Below are positions 61,619 through 64,000 of a stretch of 64,000 nucleotides of DNA, one piece after another. The translations under genes and the position numbers were made by a program. The DNA lies in contig NC_090746.1 in NCBI RefSeq assembly GCF_036898095.1, positions 108,950,172-109,014,171 of the forward strand. Reading direction: 5' to 3'. Source of the stretch: Palaemon carinicauda. Taxonomy: Eukaryota; Arthropoda; Malacostraca; Decapoda; Palaemonidae. Below the pieces are notes generated by a model that saw only the letters and a program-made list of their open reading frames with translations, was not told where the DNA came from and searched no databases. How positions within the stretch are numbered: position 1 is the stretch's first letter; each line of letters opens with the position of its first letter.

Positions 61619-63482
61619 GAAAGGGCGGAATAAAGCGAGACGCTGGAGTGTCTATCCTCGGTCTAGCAGACAAAGTAGGCAAAGGGGGAGCTTTGCGAGC
61701 CGAGGACGCAACTAGATCGTGGGTGTCCTTCTGAACTAAAGACAAGGCCATTTCCTTAACCAAGACTTCAGGAAACAGGCACTTGGAAAGGGGAGCAAAG
61801 AGTAGCTCAGATCTTTGGCATGGCGTCACTCCAGCAGACAGGAAAGAACATAGAGACTCTCGCTTCTTCAGGACTCCGGACGTGAATGAGGCGGCAAGCT
61901 CGTTGGAACCATCACGGACGGCCTTGTCCATGCAGGACATAATGAGCAAGGAAACATCCTTATCTGCAGAAGAGATTTTCCTGCTCAGGGCTCCTAAGCA
62001 CCAGTCTAGGAAGTTAAAGACTTCGAAAGCCCTAAATATACCTTTAAGAAGGTGGTCCAGGTCCGATGGTGACCAACAAATCTTCGAGCGTCTCATGGCA
62101 AGGCGGCGGGGAGAGTCTACAAGACTTGAGAAGTCGCCCTGGGCAGAGGCAGGAACTCCCAAGCCGAGAACTTCTCCCGTGGCATACCAGACGCTCGATC
62201 TAGACGAGAGTTTAGATGGGGGAAAGGCAAATGCTGTCTTTCCTAAACTCTTCTTGGTTTCTAACCAATCTCCCAACAGCCGCAAAGCTCTCTTGGATGA
62301 GCGAGAGAGAACGAGTTTAGTAAAGGCAGGTACGGTAGCAGGCACGCCTAATACAAACTCTGACGGCGGCGAACGCGGAGCCACAGAAACAAAGTGGTCA
62401 GGGAACAACTCCTTAAATACAGCCATGACTTTTCTAAAGTCCAAGGATGGTTGAGTTGCCTTAGGCTCATAAAGTTCTGAAGGTTGATCCTCTAGTGGTT
62501 CAGCAACGTCCTCATCTGATAGTTCCTCATCCGATAACTGATGAGGAAACGGCAAAGGAGTGGGCAACGTTTGACTTGCCGAGTCCGGTCGCACTGGTGC
62601 ATGCGCGACGGAGCCGGACGCAGCGTCATGGAACTGCTGCACAGTCTGGGAACTGTCAACAACCATGGGTGCGCGAGGACGCACAGCGTCCACCCGAGAC
62701 TGTTTAGACCGTCTGGGTTGTGCAGTCAACACCATACCGGGTTGCGGAGGTTGACGCACCGATTCAAAACAAGTCACCTCTGATGGTTGATGAACGTCCT
62801 GAACGTCAACAACCACCTCCGTGCGTCGCCTAACGTCAACGTGCGGCTGGCAACCCACACTGGGTCGCATCGGTGGAGGTACAACCCCAACTGGTAGACG
62901 CGAGAAAGCTACCTCAGCGTCAACAGGACGCACAACTGACCGCTTGGATGGTTGTTGGCGAGAAGGTTCAGCAGCAACCTTCTCCGCATTGAAGTCCTCC
63001 ATCAAGGACGCAAGCTTTGACTGCATGTCCTGCAGCAACACCCATTTAGGGTCTACGGCAGCAGGTGCGGCAACAGACGGGGTGAGCGACTGAGGCGGCA
63101 CAGCTTTGCCTCTCTTAGGCGGCGAGCAATCATCAGATGACGGCAACGAGTCCGAACTGACCCAGTGGCTACAACCGGGACGTTGGACTTGTCCTGAAGG
63201 GACCGACTTACGCTTCAAAGGTCGGGAGACCTTGGTCCAAGGTTTCTTACGAGAAACACCTTCGGACGACGAGGAAAAAAAAGGTCTCTCTCGTCTTACG
63301 TTGGTAGGGGCGATCTTGGGGAGATACGCCTGATACCATAGAGGGAACGTCTGTTCGCTGATCAAGGCCTCTCGAACCCATGAGTCGTACGACATTGCTT
63401 CTCCCCTGGGCTTGGGAGCTTGCAAGAGGTCCCGGACTAGGAGGACGACAGGCACGAACAGACGAACCCTCAAGCGCAACAC
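61530..63482 (-). CDS. DIRS gag-like frame, main part (copy E)
   Basis: 650 residues with no enzymatic motif. From residue 30 on it looks genuinely coding (MSYDSWVREALISEQTFPLW, residues 30-49); the first 29 residues look out of frame. Features: a proline/serine-rich middle, acidic DEELSDEDVAEP, and a strongly basic, Gly/Arg-rich tail (RGRASNRGG...KRGKRKGSKSSKGRV) suited to nucleic-acid binding. It probably packages element RNA. It overlaps 63247-63972 in another register: the two are probably one gag frame split by a 1-nt change or read by a +1 shift. Confidence 0.75.
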   Translation of the reverse strand: MLRLRVRLFVPVVLLVRDLLQAPKPRGEAMSYDSWVREALISEQTFPLWYQAYLPKIAPTNVRRERPFFSSSSEGVSRKKPWTKVSRPLKRKSVPSGQVQRPGCSHWVSSDSLPSSDDCSPPKRGKAVPPQSLTPSVAAPAAVDPKWVLLQDMQSKLASLMEDFNAEKVAAEPSRQQPSKRSVVRPVDAEVAFSRLPVGVVPPPMRPSVGCQPHVDVRRRTEVVVDVQDVHQPSEVTCFESVRQPPQPGMVLTAQPRRSKQSRVDAVRPRAPMVVDSSQTVQQFHDAASGSVAHAPVRPDSASQTLPTPLPFPHQLSDEELSDEDVAEPLEDQPSELYEPKATQPSLDFRKVMAVFKELFPDHFVSVAPRSPPSEFVLGVPATVPAFTKLVLSRSSKRALRLLGDWLETKKSLGKTAFAFPPSKLSSRSSVWYATGEVLGLGVPASAQGDFSSLVDSPRRLAMRRSKICWSPSDLDHLLKGIFRAFEVFNFLDWCLGALSRKISSADKDVSLLIMSCMDKAVRDGSNELAASFTSGVLKKRESLCSFLSAGVTPCQRSELLFAPLSKCLFPEVLVKEMALSLVQKDTHDLVASSARKAPPLPTLSARPRIDTPASRFIPPFRGRASNRGGARAEGKRGKRKGSKSSKGRV

Positions 63483-63972
63483 TGTTCACAACACTTTGAG
63501 AAACACTAGGCACTTTAACACTTTCCGCCGTGGTACTTTGGCACTTTAGTTCCTTTACGTCTGTCATGAGTTGATTGCGGTCACTTGCAAGGGCCTCAAC
63601 TCTCTCCCCCAAGGCATGGATAGCACGCATCATGTCTGCCATCGATGGTTCCTGAGTGCTAGGAGGGGGGTTAGGAACAACCACTACAGGGGAAGGATTA
63701 GGTTCAGGGGCATGTGGAGAGGAAAAATCTACCGACCTAGAAGAACTTCTCCTTACCCTATCTCTCTCTAGTCTGCGTGTATACTTCTCAAATTCGATAA
63801 AATCGAATTCCGAAAGGCCCACGCATTCCTCACACCGATCTTCCAATTGACAGGTTTTACCCCGACAATTGGAACAAACAGTGTGAGGGTCGAGAGAAGC
63901 CTTTGGAAGACGCCTATGACAGTCCCTAGCATTACATTTTCTGAACTTGGGAACTTGTGAAAGGTCAGCCAT
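63247..63972 (-). CDS. DIRS gag-like N-terminal part (copy E)
   Basis: The start chosen is the ATG at 63972 (MADLSQVPKF); upstream codons remain open to the window edge but have no ATG. Residues 13-50 form a Cys/His cluster (C13, C18, H30, C33, C36, C41, C47, C50) that looks like a zinc-binding module, followed by a basic region, a Pro-rich stretch and a short coiled-coil-like segment (MMRAIHALGERVEALASDR). From about residue 185 the frame parallels the main gag frame in another register and ends without similarity, so the sensible product switches frame at about 63395-63440. Confidence 0.7.
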   Translation of the reverse strand: MADLSQVPKFRKCNARDCHRRLPKASLDPHTVCSNCRGKTCQLEDRCEECVGLSEFDFIEFEKYTRRLERDRVRRSSSRSVDFSSPHAPEPNPSPVVVVPNPPPSTQEPSMADMMRAIHALGERVEALASDRNQLMTDVKELKCQSTTAESVKVPSVSQSVVNSVALEGSSVRACRPPSPGPLASSQAQGRSNVVRLMGSRGLDQRTDVPSMVSGVSPQDRPYQRKTRETFFFLVVRRCFS

Positions 63973-64000
63973 TTTGAATTGGTCAAGGGAAAATTCCAAA

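Larger units (their letters stand above)
57837..64000 (-). mobile_element. Near-intact DIRS-like retrotransposon, copy E (5' end outside window)
   Basis: On the minus strand: gag-like frames (63972-61530), RT/RNase H (61618-59471), tyrosine recombinase (60848-58572), 3' UTR, internal complementary region (about 58078-58175) and right terminal repeat ending at 57837 next to (TAA)n. Three overlapping long frames, the presence of a recombinase instead of an integrase, and the terminal architecture define the DIRS order. The left repeat should lie just beyond 64000. Only the gag-like frame looks split; the other two keep their catalytic residues. Confidence 0.9.

Overview
This is a repeat-dominated stretch of an animal nuclear genome. 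No complete host gene can be recognised. The mix of DIRS-type tyrosine-recombinase retrotransposons, RTE-like and L2/CR1-like non-LTR retrotransposons, very long (TA)n and (CT)n microsatellites and AT-rich unique DNA suggests a decapod crustacean, perhaps a caridean shrimp. The organism call rests on remembered repeat types, not on a marker gene, so it is moderate at best.

Layout. 1-1137: AT-rich DNA. 1138-5940: degraded plus-strand DIRS-like copy (A), ending in a perfect 18-bp array; 6150-6965 is a second DIRS fragment (B). 7962-9941: a 2-kb inverted-repeat element containing (TA)n. 12013-16440: minus-strand L2/CR1-like retrotransposon, interrupted at 14400-16167 by an LTR-like insertion with a clean 5-bp target duplication. 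A second copy of that insertion lies in opposite orientation at 16625-18425, inside (TA)n, so the pair forms a roughly 4-kb palindrome. A near-perfect 97-bp-arm hairpin follows at 18551-18748. 20466-26854: degraded plus-strand DIRS (C) with both terminal repeats and the internal complementary region. 26855-44349: mostly AT-rich DNA with microsatellites, two copies of a dispersed repeat (one swollen by a 28-29-bp minisatellite), a 480-bp palindrome, and two weak candidates for terminal exons of host genes (27091-27126 plus; 43944-44051 minus). 44350-54101: degraded minus-strand DIRS (D) with inverted termini and internal complementary region, three internal tandem arrays (one very CpG-rich), and a nested RTE-like element (51237-53817). 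54102-57836: retroelement 3' ends and degenerate repeats. 57837-64000: a near-intact minus-strand DIRS (E) with gag-like, RT/RNase H and tyrosine recombinase frames; its 5' end lies beyond the window.

How the parts work together. The DIRS copies carry the family's unusual termini: inverted terminal repeats whose outer ends differ, plus an internal region complementary to both outer ends. This arrangement is known for elements that pass through a circular intermediate joined by a tyrosine recombinase. Copies C and D belong to different, diverged families yet share an almost identical junction sequence around CGGAACAAATGACAAATTTG, a good candidate for the recombination site. Copy E keeps all expected recombinase catalytic residues. 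Its gag-like frame is split, so this copy may be recently dead or may use frameshifting.
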